In this document: piece after piece, positions 34,089 to 41,311 of the stretch
Layout: the number at the start of each line of letters is the position of its first letter
Position numbering within the stretch: position 1 is the stretch's first letter
Assembly (NCBI RefSeq): GCF_001269885.1
Contig: NZ_LHVH01000022.1
Location: forward strand, 1-64,000
Direction: 5' to 3'
Origin: Pseudomonas kilonensis
GTDB taxonomy: Bacteria > Pseudomonadota > Gammaproteobacteria > Pseudomonadales > Pseudomonadaceae
DNA length: 64,000 nt
Program-made: the position numbers and the translations under genes
The notes under the pieces: generated by a model
What the model was told of the DNA's origin: nothing
What the model saw: the letters and a program-made list of their open reading frames with translations, nothing else
Databases searched by the model: none

Positions 34089-34100
34089 AACGTTAAAAAA

Positions 34101-34188
34101 TGGCGGAGGCGATGGGATTCGAACTCATGGACCTGTTACAGTCGACGGTTTTCAAGACCGTTGCCTTAAACCACTCGGCCACACCTCC
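34101..34188 (-). tRNA. tRNA-Ser (anticodon TGA)
   Basis: This 88-nt class II tRNA on the minus strand has acceptor GGAGGTG (from 34188) paired with CGCCTCC, the anticodon loop CTTGAAA with TGA at 34152-34154 (plus strand TCA), a long variable arm and an encoded CCA at 34101-34103. Confidence 0.97.
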
Positions 34189-34207
34189 GTATTGCGTTGC
34201 GGGCGCC

Positions 34208-34235
34208 ATAATACCCGAATGAAACACACTGTCAA
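34208..34235 (-). promoter_or_regulatory. Sigma-70 promoter of tRNA-Ser
   Basis: On the minus strand a perfect -35 TTGACA (34230-34235), 16-bp spacer and TATTAT -10 (34208-34213) stand 20 bp upstream of the tRNA-Ser 5' end, as expected for a strong stable-RNA promoter. Confidence 0.88.
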
Positions 34236-34312
34236 ACTCTCTACGTAGCTTGTTACAGAGCGTCTGTTATGATCCTTGCCACTGAATGTTTCAAAACCGG
34301 AGGAGTGTCGCC

Positions 34313-34984
34313 ATGCGCGATCAGGATTACGCAGTGAACAACAGCGTGCAGGCTGAGCAGCTAGAGGTTAGCCGCGTCCTGCGCAACACTTATGGCCTGC
34401 TGGCACTCACACTCGCTTTCAGCGGTGTGATGGCCTACGTCGCACAACAGATGCGGGTGGGTTACCCGAACATCTTCGTCGTGCTGATCGGTTTCTACGG
34501 CCTTTTCTTCCTCACCAACAAACTCCGTGATTCGGCCTGGGGCCTGGTGTCGGCTTTCGCCCTGACTGGTTTCATGGGCTTTTTGCTCGGCCCGATCCTC
34601 AATCGCTACCTGCAAATGCAGGGCGGCGCCGAAGTGGTCAGTTCGGCCTTCGCAATGACCGCGCTGGTATTTGGTGGCCTGTCGGCCTACGTGCTGATTT
34701 CCCGCAAGGACATGAGCTTCCTGGGTGGCTTCATCACCGCAGGTTTCTTCGTCTTGCTGGGGGCGACGCTGGCCAGCTTCTTCTTCCAGATCAGCGGCCT
34801 GCAACTGGCGATCAGCGCCGGCTTCGTGCTGTTCTCGTCGGTCTGCATCCTGTACCAGACCAGCGCCATCATCCACGGCGGCGAGCGTAACTACATCATG
34901 GCCACTGTCAGCCTGTATGTATCGATCTACAACTTGTTCGTCAGCCTGCTGCAGCTGTTCGGCCTGATGGGTCGTGACGACTGA
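34313..34984 (+). CDS. YccA-like Bax inhibitor-1 family membrane protein
   Basis: This 223-aa protein starts at ATG 34313 behind GGAGGAGTG. It has seven predicted membrane helices (LLALTLAFSGVMAYVAQQ, VSAFALTGFMGFLLGPILNR, AFAMTALVFGGLSAYVLIS, and others) and the late TSAIIHGGERNYIMATVSLY segment with the conserved acidic end typical of BI-1/YccA. In E. coli YccA interacts with the FtsH protease as a modulator. A band-7 protein, also a class of FtsH/protease partner, is encoded divergently across tRNA-Ser, but co-regulation is not evident. A strong terminator follows. Confidence 0.92.
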   Translation: MRDQDYAVNNSVQAEQLEVSRVLRNTYGLLALTLAFSGVMAYVAQQMRVGYPNIFVVLIGFYGLFFLTNKLRDSAWGLVSAFALTGFMGFLLGPILNRYLQMQGGAEVVSSAFAMTALVFGGLSAYVLISRKDMSFLGGFITAGFFVLLGATLASFFFQISGLQLAISAGFVLFSSVCILYQTSAIIHGGERNYIMATVSLYVSIYNLFVSLLQLFGLMGRDD

Positions 34985-35040
34985 TTGCATTGGTGATGAG
35001 TGAGTAGTCCGCTTTGGCGTGAGGCTGTTCACATAGAAGC

Positions 35041-35078
35041 AACGGCGTTTTTCAGAGATGAAAAGCGCCGTTTTTTTT
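35041..35078 (+). terminator. Rho-independent terminator of the yccA-like gene
   Basis: AACGGCGTTTTT pairs with GAAAAGCGCCGTT and is followed by eight T. It lies about 55 bp beyond the stop codon. Confidence 0.92.
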
Positions 35079-35112
35079 GGTTTTTTTGAAAGCCTTGGGA
35101 TTTACTTGCTTT

Positions 35113-35775
35113 GATGTGTATATCCGTTTCTGCGGTAACGGCCACTTAGGGTTCCGCCCTGACGGCGGGTCACTTTTGGAAGAGCCGGGAGCCGGACCAG
35201 CCAAAAGTAACCAAAAGCGCTTTGCCCCACCACTTGGTGCCTCGCCTAGGCTCGGCATCCATGCCGAGGTGCCCACTGCGCAATGCCTGCGTTCGGCCAG
35301 CGTGGTTTAACGGGGCGTCGAGATCAAGATCAAGATCCAAAGCAAGAGCAAGAGCAAGAGCAAGAGCGGGATACATGCCAGCATCTATGTGGCTGATTCA
35401 CCGCCATCGCGAGCAAGCTCCCACACAGGAGAAGTTCCCACAGGAGAAACGCGATCATCCTAAGCCAGGTCGGCTACTAGGCCGCCTCGCGGTGGACGTT
35501 GATCTCGGGCGCCCCGTTAACCACAATGGCCGAACGCAGGCATTGTGGAGTGGGTATCCCGGCATGGATGCCGGGATAGCCGCGCTGGGCCATGGATGGC
35601 CCTTCGCGGCGGGCCCACGGAGCAATGCCGGAGTGAGGGCACACCGAGCCTAAGCGAGGCGCCGAGTGGTGGGGCATGCGTTTTTGCTTACTTTTGGCGC
35701 TCTTCCAAAAGTGAGCCGCTGTAAGAGCGGAACCCTAAGTCGCCGTTACCGCAACAACGGATATGTACACATCAA
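35113..35775. repeat. Long imperfect inverted repeat with central hexamer microsatellites
   Basis: The left arm (35113-35317) and right arm (about 35508-35775) are inverted copies sharing blocks such as GGTAACGGC, ACTTAGGGTTCCGC, CACTTTTGGAAGAG and GCCTGCGTTCGGCCA, ending in GTTTAACGGGGCG or CGCCCCGTTAAC. The right arm carries about 60 bp extra, with its own small palindromes (TATCCCGGCATGGATGCCGG, GGGCCATGGATGGCCC). The centre holds three GATCAA and four AGAGCA hexamers (35321-35370) and REP fragments. The 868 bp between the yccA-like gene and the DUF1652 gene contain no convincing gene. It resembles dispersed long repeats known in P. fluorescens genomes. Confidence 0.85.
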
Positions 35776-35852
35776 TCCAATAAAAAAAAACGGCGCCTGC
35801 CCATACAAATGGGAGGCGCCGCTTTATCTAGCAGTAAAAAGAACCAACCCTG

Positions 35853-36131
35853 TCAGGAAGCAAACCGCCGCAACCCCACCGGTGGCACAAAAGCTTCCAG
35901 CTCGGCCTCTACCGCCTCGATTATTCGTTCCACATCCGGAGCATTCATCACGGTCGCGCAGGGGATGCCCGCAATGGCGATCATGGTCTCGCCGCTGGCA
36001 CGGTCAAACAGCCGGGCAACCATGCTGCCAGGCGCATCCATGCTCGCTTCGAATCCCATTGGATGGAAGTGCCAGCGCATCAACTGGCAAGCGTTGGGGA
36101 ACGTAACCTTACTGAAAGATCCTTTATTCAT
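35853..36131 (-). CDS. DUF1652 domain protein
   Basis: This 92-aa protein is on the minus strand, start ATG 36131 with GAAGGCGGG upstream. An in-frame TTG lies six codons further up. It carries the small DUF1652 fold common in Pseudomonas: FPNACQLMRWHFHPMGFEAS, MVARLFDRASGETMIAIAGI, then ATVMNAPDVERIIEAVEAEL. It is soluble and of unknown role. It lies next to the long inverted repeat. The 191-bp gap to the MFS gene holds nothing recognisable. Confidence 0.8.
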   Translation of the reverse strand: MNKGSFSKVTFPNACQLMRWHFHPMGFEASMDAPGSMVARLFDRASGETMIAIAGIPCATVMNAPDVERIIEAVEAELEAFVPPVGLRRFAS

Positions 36132-36322
36132 GTTGCCCGCCTTCTTCAATCGAGCGCTTCCTTTTGCCCATGTCAGGAAGGAAGAGCCATCATGGCTCTA
36201 CCAGTGAGAACTAAAAATAGCACCTGAAAATGAAGCACATGTGGATTTTTTCAGTCCGTTTTGCGATTGGTTCACTTTTTTTGATCTGGATCACGACTTA
36301 AGCGGTAATGCCCAGAATGCCA

Positions 36323-37786
36323 TCACGCTTGGCTGGGGTTGTCCCGAGGCTTGGGCAAGGGCTCTGGCCCGCGGCTTTTCCAGGCGATGAGCAGGGCCAG
36401 GGTCACCATCGCCAGGGCGACGGCGAAGGTCGTGTGCAGGCCGTTCGTCACCGCCTCGGGGCTGGCGCGGGTGATGTCATTCGTCGCCGCCGCGGCTGCA
36501 AACACCGCGCCGAGCACGGAGGCTCCGGTGAAAAAACCCAGGTTACGCGACAGGTTGAGCAGCCCGGCGATGACGCCACGCCTCTGGACAGCCACATCGG
36601 CCATGACAGCCGTGTTGTTGGCCGTCTGGAAGAACGCGTAGCCGAGGGTCGTCACCACGATAGCTGCGAGGTAGCCGACGGTGCCAAGGGCTGGGGGAAC
36701 CAGTGACAGCATCAGGCAGCCGATGACCATGGTCGCCAGGCCGGCGAGCCGCATGGGCTGCACGCCGAAGCGATCCGTCAGGCGTCCGGCAGGCACTCCG
36801 GCCAACGCCGCGACAGATGGGCCAGCGGCCAGCACCAGCCCCACGAAGGCCGCCGGCAGTCCGAGGGTGATGGACAAGTAAAAAGGCCCGACCAGCAGCG
36901 TCGCCATCATGACCGTCGCGACCAGGGCGTTCGTCGCCAGGCCTGATACCCATGATTTGTCGCGAAACACTGTCAAGGGAATCAACGGCGATACGGCCCG
37001 GGACTGGGCCCGAATGAACAGTCCGCCGCCCACGAGCGCGATCAGCAGCAGTGCACTATTCAATCCGCCAAAGCTCCCGCGCCCGGAGGTCATGGCCAAG
37101 GCATAGGCGGCGAGCGTCATTGCCAACAGCAATGTACCGGTTACATCGAAGCGGGTGCCTTCGGGCTTCGGCGGGACTTCACGCACCGGTAGCGAATACC
37201 ACGCCAGCCCTAGCGTCAGCAGGCCGAGGGGGATGTTGACCAGGAACAAGGCCGGCCAACCGAACCCGCTGATCAACAGGCCGCCAAAGGACGGTCCAAG
37301 GGCCGTGCCCACCGCCGACAGCGTTGCCAGCAGCCCCATGGCGCTGCCGGTTTTTTCCTGGGCGACCGTTTCGCCGACCAGTGCCAGGGTCAACGTCATC
37401 ATGATGGCCGCCCCCAGGCCTTGCAGCGCCCGCCCGGCGACCAGCAGCCAAAGCGAGGGCGCCAGGCCGCATACCGCCGATGCCAAGGTGAACAGGGCGA
37501 TACCGGTCAATAGCAACTTGCGCCGGCCCATCAGGTCTCCCAAACGGCCGACACTGACAATCAGTGTGGTGATTGCCAGCAGATAGGCCAGCACCACCCA
37601 TTGGACCTGCTGGAAAGAGGCGCCGAGCGCCTCGGCCAGCGTCGGCAGTGCCACCGCGGCCACACTGGCGCCAAGGGAGGCGAGCAGCGTCGAGAGCGCA
37701 AGGCTGGCCAAGGCCCAGCGAGGTGAAAGGAGCCGGTGTGCGGGCGCGGTTGCCGACCGGTTTTGTTGCGTGTTGACGGGTCTCAT
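36323..37786 (-). CDS. MFS drug-efflux transporter (DHA2, EmrB/QacA-like, 14 helices)
   Basis: This 487-aa protein is on the minus strand. ATG 37786 has AGGTGAC at good distance and is preferred over ATG 37804. It has fourteen predicted helices, the MFS motif A (GRLGDLMGRRKLLLTG) after helix 2, the DHA2 motif C region (GLLATLSAVGTALGPSFGGL), and a second half ending in a Lys/Pro-rich tail. It would extrude hydrophobic or cationic drugs using the proton gradient. It is divergent from a LysR gene with a perfect LysR box between them, suggesting inducible control. Confidence 0.9.
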   Translation of the reverse strand: MRPVNTQQNRSATAPAHRLLSPRWALASLALSTLLASLGASVAAVALPTLAEALGASFQQVQWVVLAYLLAITTLIVSVGRLGDLMGRRKLLLTGIALFTLASAVCGLAPSLWLLVAGRALQGLGAAIMMTLTLALVGETVAQEKTGSAMGLLATLSAVGTALGPSFGGLLISGFGWPALFLVNIPLGLLTLGLAWYSLPVREVPPKPEGTRFDVTGTLLLAMTLAAYALAMTSGRGSFGGLNSALLLIALVGGGLFIRAQSRAVSPLIPLTVFRDKSWVSGLATNALVATVMMATLLVGPFYLSITLGLPAAFVGLVLAAGPSVAALAGVPAGRLTDRFGVQPMRLAGLATMVIGCLMLSLVPPALGTVGYLAAIVVTTLGYAFFQTANNTAVMADVAVQRRGVIAGLLNLSRNLGFFTGASVLGAVFAAAAATNDITRASPEAVTNGLHTTFAVALAMVTLALLIAWKSRGPEPLPKPRDNPSQA

Positions 37787-37866
37787 CGTGTCACCTGTAT
37801 CCATGGCGCTCGAAACGGAGCTGTCAGAACGTTACGCCCGGGCATAACATGGCGGAAGACGCAGCA

Positions 37867-37887
37867 GTTGCAGGTTATAGCTGCAAC
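37867..37887. promoter_or_regulatory. LysR-type operator between divergent MFS and LysR genes
   Basis: GTTGCAG (37867-37873), seven bases, then CTGCAAC (37881-37887) form a perfect 7-7-7 inverted repeat containing the T-N11-A LysR signature. It lies 31 bp before the LysR start and 80 bp before the MFS start. Confidence 0.72.
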
Positions 37888-37918
37888 AAACGCCATCTGT
37901 TCAATTCGAGATACCGCC

Positions 37919-38824
37919 ATGTCTTCGCCTGACCTCAATCTGCTCGTCACCCTTGATGTGCTGCTCTCGGAAGGCAGCGTGGCTCGGGCCGCCCGGCGCT
38001 TGCAGCTCAGCCCGTCGGCCATGAGCCGGGCACTGGCGCGGTTGCGTGAAACCACCGGTGACCCGCTGTTGGTTCGGGCCGGGCGAGGGCTGGTGGCGAC
38101 GCCCCGTGCGCTGGAGTTGCGCGAACAGGTCAGCCACCTGGTGCAGCAGGCCCAGGCGGTGCTGCGGCCAGTGACGACCCCGGATCTTGGCCGCTTGAGC
38201 CGAACTTTCACGTTGCGCACCCGCGAAGGGTTCGTGGAGAACTTTGCCATCGACCTGATCACCCGCATCCACGAGCAAGCGCCCGGCGTGCGCCTGCGTT
38301 TCGTGGAAAAGACCGACCGCGACAGCACGGTGCTTCGCGAAGGCACCGTGGACCTGGAGACCGCCGTTGTGGACAAGGACACCAGCCCGGAACTGCGAAC
38401 CCAGGCGTTGTTCAGCGACCGTTTGATCGGCGTAGTGCGCGCGGGACACCCGCTGAGCCAGGCAACAGTGAGCGCCGCCGGTTATGCCGCAGGTGGGCAT
38501 GTCGGTGTGTCGATGCGCGGCCTGGATCATGGCCTCATCGACCAGGCCCTGGCGGCTCTGAATCTGTCCCGGGAAATCGTCACCAGCGTGCCAGGCTTTT
38601 CCTCGGCGCTGGGCTTGGCCCGCGCCAGCGACCTGATTGCCAGCGTGCCCGAACGCTACACCGCGAGCCTGCGGGTCGGCCTGCACAGTTTTGCGCTGCC
38701 GTTTCCAGTACCTGGGTTCACGATCGCCATGCTCTGGCATCCGCGGATGGACGCCGACCCTGTGCATCGCTGGCTTCGAGGCTGTCTGCGGGAAGTGTGT
38801 GCACGTAAAACAGTAGAGGTTTAG
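37919..38824 (+). CDS. LysR-family transcriptional regulator
   Basis: This 301-aa protein starts at ATG 37919. The N-terminal helix-turn-helix (DLNLLVTLDVLLSEGSVARA, ARRLQLSPSAMSRALARLRE) is of the NodD/LeuO-like subgroup. The effector domain follows (FTLRTREGFVENFAIDLITR, VDLETAVVDKDTSPELRTQA, FSSALGLARASDLIASVPE). It is divergent from the MFS transporter gene and separated by 132 bp, so it most likely controls that gene and itself. The effector is unknown. Confidence 0.92.
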   Translation: MSSPDLNLLVTLDVLLSEGSVARAARRLQLSPSAMSRALARLRETTGDPLLVRAGRGLVATPRALELREQVSHLVQQAQAVLRPVTTPDLGRLSRTFTLRTREGFVENFAIDLITRIHEQAPGVRLRFVEKTDRDSTVLREGTVDLETAVVDKDTSPELRTQALFSDRLIGVVRAGHPLSQATVSAAGYAAGGHVGVSMRGLDHGLIDQALAALNLSREIVTSVPGFSSALGLARASDLIASVPERYTASLRVGLHSFALPFPVPGFTIAMLWHPRMDADPVHRWLRGCLREVCARKTVEV

Positions 38825-39141
38825 TAGATATTGATTAATAGCATTTCGCTGGCACTTAGTTGGAGAAAGTGCGACGCGTTGCACAAATTGCTAGTTATCG
38901 ATATTTAATATTTAAATAGAATTTTGTCTGACAATCCTTAACTCAGGCAGTTGAATGCGCGCACTAACGAGGCAGAAACCTATTGTTTGTTGGTGTTATG
39001 GAGAAACCGTGAAATTGAACGAAAAAAATTGCTAGACGTTTGATTTCCAATTGTGTCAGGTTTCTTGCGTCCTCATTGGGCGAGTGATAGGACGATCTCG
39101 CCAGAGATTGTCTGTCTGACTAACTCTATTCCATTTGCAAA
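38825..39141 (+). promoter_or_regulatory. AT-rich upstream region of aprA
   Basis: This 317-bp stretch is clearly AT-richer than its surroundings and has no gene. A near-palindrome GTGCGACGCGTTGCAC (38869-38884) overlaps a weak -35 (TTGCAC, 38879-38884), with TATTTA as possible -10 at 38902-38907 (17-bp spacer). If used, the transcript would have a leader of about 240 nt. Confidence 0.4.
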
Positions 39142-39150
39142 CAAGGAAGT
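39142..39150 (+). promoter_or_regulatory. RsmA/RsmE (CsrA-family) binding motif at the aprA ribosome site
   Basis: CAAGGAAGT exactly fits the CANGGANGT consensus for RsmA/RsmE and includes the aprA Shine-Dalgarno AAGGA, with ATG following at 39157. Gac/Rsm translational control of aprA is established in related Pseudomonas. Confidence 0.75.
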
Positions 39151-39156
39151 GTGTTT

Positions 39157-40614
39157 ATGTCGAAAGTCAAAAGCAGCGCTATCGATTCTGCCGAACAACT
39201 CCTCTGGGCGCCGCAATCATTGGCGGCTCCCAGTAATGCGTTCAACCAGATCAATAGTTTCAGCCACCAATACGACCGGGGCGGCAACCTGACCGTCAAC
39301 GGCAAACCGTCGTACTCCGTCGACGAGGCGGCCACTCAGTTGCTGCGCGACGGCGCGGCTTACCAGGACCGGGACGGCAGCGGCAAGATCGAGCTGACCT
39401 ATACCTTCCTGACGTCCGCCTCTTCCAGCACCATGAACAAGCATGGGATCAGCGGCTTCAGCCAGTTCAGTGCGCAGCAGAAAGGCCAGGCAGCCCTGGC
39501 CATGCAATCCTGGGCGGACGTGGCCAATGTCACCTTCACCGAAAAAGCCAGCGGCGGCGACGGTCACATGACCTTCGGCAACTACAGCGGCGGCCAGGAT
39601 GGCGCGGCGGCGTTCGCTTATCTGCCGGGGACGGGTGCCGGCTATGACGGGACCTCCTGGTACCTGATCAACAGCAGCTACACCCAGAACAAGACCCCGG
39701 ACCTGAACAACTACGGCCGCCAGACCCTGACCCACGAAATCGGTCACACCCTCGGCCTGGCCCACCCGGGTGACTACAACGCTGGCGAAGGCAGCCCGAC
39801 CTACGATGACGCCACGTATGGCCAGGACACCCGTGGCTACAGCCTCATGAGCTACTGGAGCGAAAGCAATACCGACCAGAACTTCAGCAAGGGCGGCGTC
39901 GAAGCCTACGCCTCCGGTCCGCTGATGGATGACATCGCGGCCATCCAGAAGCTCTACGGTGCCAACACCACGACCCGTACCGGCGATTCGACCTACGGTT
40001 TCAACTCCAACACCGGTCGTGATTTTCTCAGTGCGTCTTCGTCGTCGGACAAAGTGGTGTTTTCGGTATGGGACGCGGGCGGGCGCGATACCCTGGATTT
40101 CTCCGGTTTTACCCAGAGCCAGAAAATCAACCTCAATGACGCCTCGTTCTCCGATGTTGGCGGCATGGTGGGCAACGTGTCCATCGCCCAGGGTGCCGTC
40201 ATCGAAAACGCCATCGGCGGTTCGGGCAGCGACTTGCTGATTGGCAACACGGTGGCCAACGAACTCAAGGGCGGCGCGGGCAACGACATCCTTTGGGGCG
40301 CTGGTGGCGCAGACAAGCTCTGGGGTGGCTCGGGTTCGGACACCTTTGTTTTTGCCGCCAGTTCCGATTCGCGGCCGGGGGCGACGGACCAGATTCTCGA
40401 TTTCGTCAGCGGCCTGGACAAGATCGACCTGACCGGTATCACCAAGGGCGCGGGCCTGCACTTCGTGAGTGCGTTCACCGGTGCGGCGGGCGATGCGGTG
40501 TTGTCGACATCGGGTGGCAACAGCCTGCTGTCGGTGGACTTCTCCGGGCACGGCGTGGCTGACTTCCTGGTCAGCACCGTTGGCCAGGCAGCGGTCTCGG
40601 ATATCGTGGCCTGA
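39157..40614 (+). CDS. aprA: AprA: secreted serralysin-type zinc metalloprotease
   Basis: This 485-aa extracellular alkaline protease of family M10B starts at ATG 39157 behind AAGGAAG. It has a short N-terminal propeptide and no Sec signal. The zinc site HEIGHTLGLAH has His193, Glu194, His197 and His203, with the Met-turn YSLMSYWSE. A C-terminal calcium-binding RTX parallel roll (GGSGSDLLIGNTVANELKGG, AGNDILWGAGGADKLWGGSG) is followed by a secretion signal ending VSDIVA. It is exported by AprDEF and inhibited by the product of the next gene. It degrades host and milk proteins. Upstream AT-rich DNA and an Rsm site suggest density-dependent control. Confidence 0.97.
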   Translation: MSKVKSSAIDSAEQLLWAPQSLAAPSNAFNQINSFSHQYDRGGNLTVNGKPSYSVDEAATQLLRDGAAYQDRDGSGKIELTYTFLTSASSSTMNKHGISGFSQFSAQQKGQAALAMQSWADVANVTFTEKASGGDGHMTFGNYSGGQDGAAAFAYLPGTGAGYDGTSWYLINSSYTQNKTPDLNNYGRQTLTHEIGHTLGLAHPGDYNAGEGSPTYDDATYGQDTRGYSLMSYWSESNTDQNFSKGGVEAYASGPLMDDIAAIQKLYGANTTTRTGDSTYGFNSNTGRDFLSASSSSDKVVFSVWDAGGRDTLDFSGFTQSQKINLNDASFSDVGGMVGNVSIAQGAVIENAIGGSGSDLLIGNTVANELKGGAGNDILWGAGGADKLWGGSGSDTFVFAASSDSRPGATDQILDFVSGLDKIDLTGITKGAGLHFVSAFTGAAGDAVLSTSGGNSLLSVDFSGHGVADFLVSTVGQAAVSDIVA

Positions 40615-40622
40615 TGCTAAAC

Positions 40623-40725
40623 CCTGTAGGAGCTGTCGAGCGGAGCGAGGCTGCGATCTTTCCCCAGGCACCTGAGTCTCAAGCGAAAAGATCGCAGCCT
40701 CGCGTTGCTCGACAGCTCCTACAGG
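40623..40725. repeat. REP-like hairpin between aprA and the inhibitor gene
   Basis: CCTGTAGGAGCTGTCGAGCG at 40623 and GCTCGACAGCTCCTACAGG ending near 40725 form an inverted pair with inner complementarity (GAGGCTGCGATCTTT and AAAAGATCGCAGCCTC). It could attenuate read-through or protect the aprA mRNA. Confidence 0.88.
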
Positions 40726-40746
40726 ACCCCGGCCAGGATGGAAAAA

Positions 40747-41175
40747 ATGCGTAGGAAATTCATGCCCCGTAGCGCTCAGGCAACCGCCGGGTTGCTCGCT
40801 ACACTGATGATGTTTTGTGGAGAAGTCGCCATGGCGCGCAGCCTGTTGTTAGCAGAACCCTCGCAGTTGGCCGGTCAGTGGCTGGCCGTTTTGTCGAGCC
40901 CGCAGGACACCGCGCAAAGCCAGGCGATGCAGGACAAACCGTCCAACACTTGCCTTGTCGAGCTCAAGGCGGACCAGACCCTCGGTGGGCAGACCGAATG
41001 CCTGGGTCGCTGGCTGGGGGATGAACCGGTCCATTGGTTTACCGAACCCGATGGTCTTTCCCTCATTGGCAGGCAGAACTCTAGAGTGCATCTGGGGATG
41101 CGCCAAGAACATCATTATCAAGTCACTTTGAAGTCCGGCCTAATACTCAGGCTTGAGCGCCCGATCGAGCATTAA
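40747..41175 (+). CDS. aprI: AprI/Inh: periplasmic inhibitor of alkaline protease
   Basis: This 142-aa protein belongs to the I38 inhibitor family. It protects the producing cell from its own metalloprotease by inserting its N-terminus into the protease active site. A signal peptide ends at GEVAMA and the mature protein starts RSLLLAEPSQLAGQW. A disulfide-type pair is seen in NTCLVELK and GQTECLGRW. The strand pattern LGMRQEHHYQVTLKSGLILR fits the eight-stranded barrel. The start is uncertain: ATG 40738, 40747 and 40762 are all in frame. 40747 was chosen for the AGGA at a distance of about 8. It lies between aprA and aprD. Confidence 0.9.
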   Translation: MRRKFMPRSAQATAGLLATLMMFCGEVAMARSLLLAEPSQLAGQWLAVLSSPQDTAQSQAMQDKPSNTCLVELKADQTLGGQTECLGRWLGDEPVHWFTEPDGLSLIGRQNSRVHLGMRQEHHYQVTLKSGLILRLERPIEH

Positions 41176-41188
41176 CAAATTATTACAT

Positions 41189-41202
41189 TTGTTCCGGAAC
41201 AA
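41189..41202. promoter_or_regulatory. Perfect 14-bp palindrome upstream of aprD
   Basis: TTGTTCCGGAACAA lies in the 136-bp gap between the inhibitor gene and aprD, within an AT-rich stretch. It could be an operator of a dimeric regulator. No regulator can be named. Confidence 0.45.
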
Positions 41203-41311
41203 GGCGCGTATGTTCAATCAGGCGTGCGCATCGGCCGGGGCCGATTTAATAATTAAAGATTGGTAGTGCATAACAGCCGTATATCCGGCGAAGCCAACAG
41301 CAGGAAGAGTC

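Noticed and set aside
35222..36106. Several short frames in the 35-36 kb repeat region
   Set aside because: They arise inside the inverted repeat and microsatellite and mirror each other between arms. None has a ribosome site or family signature.
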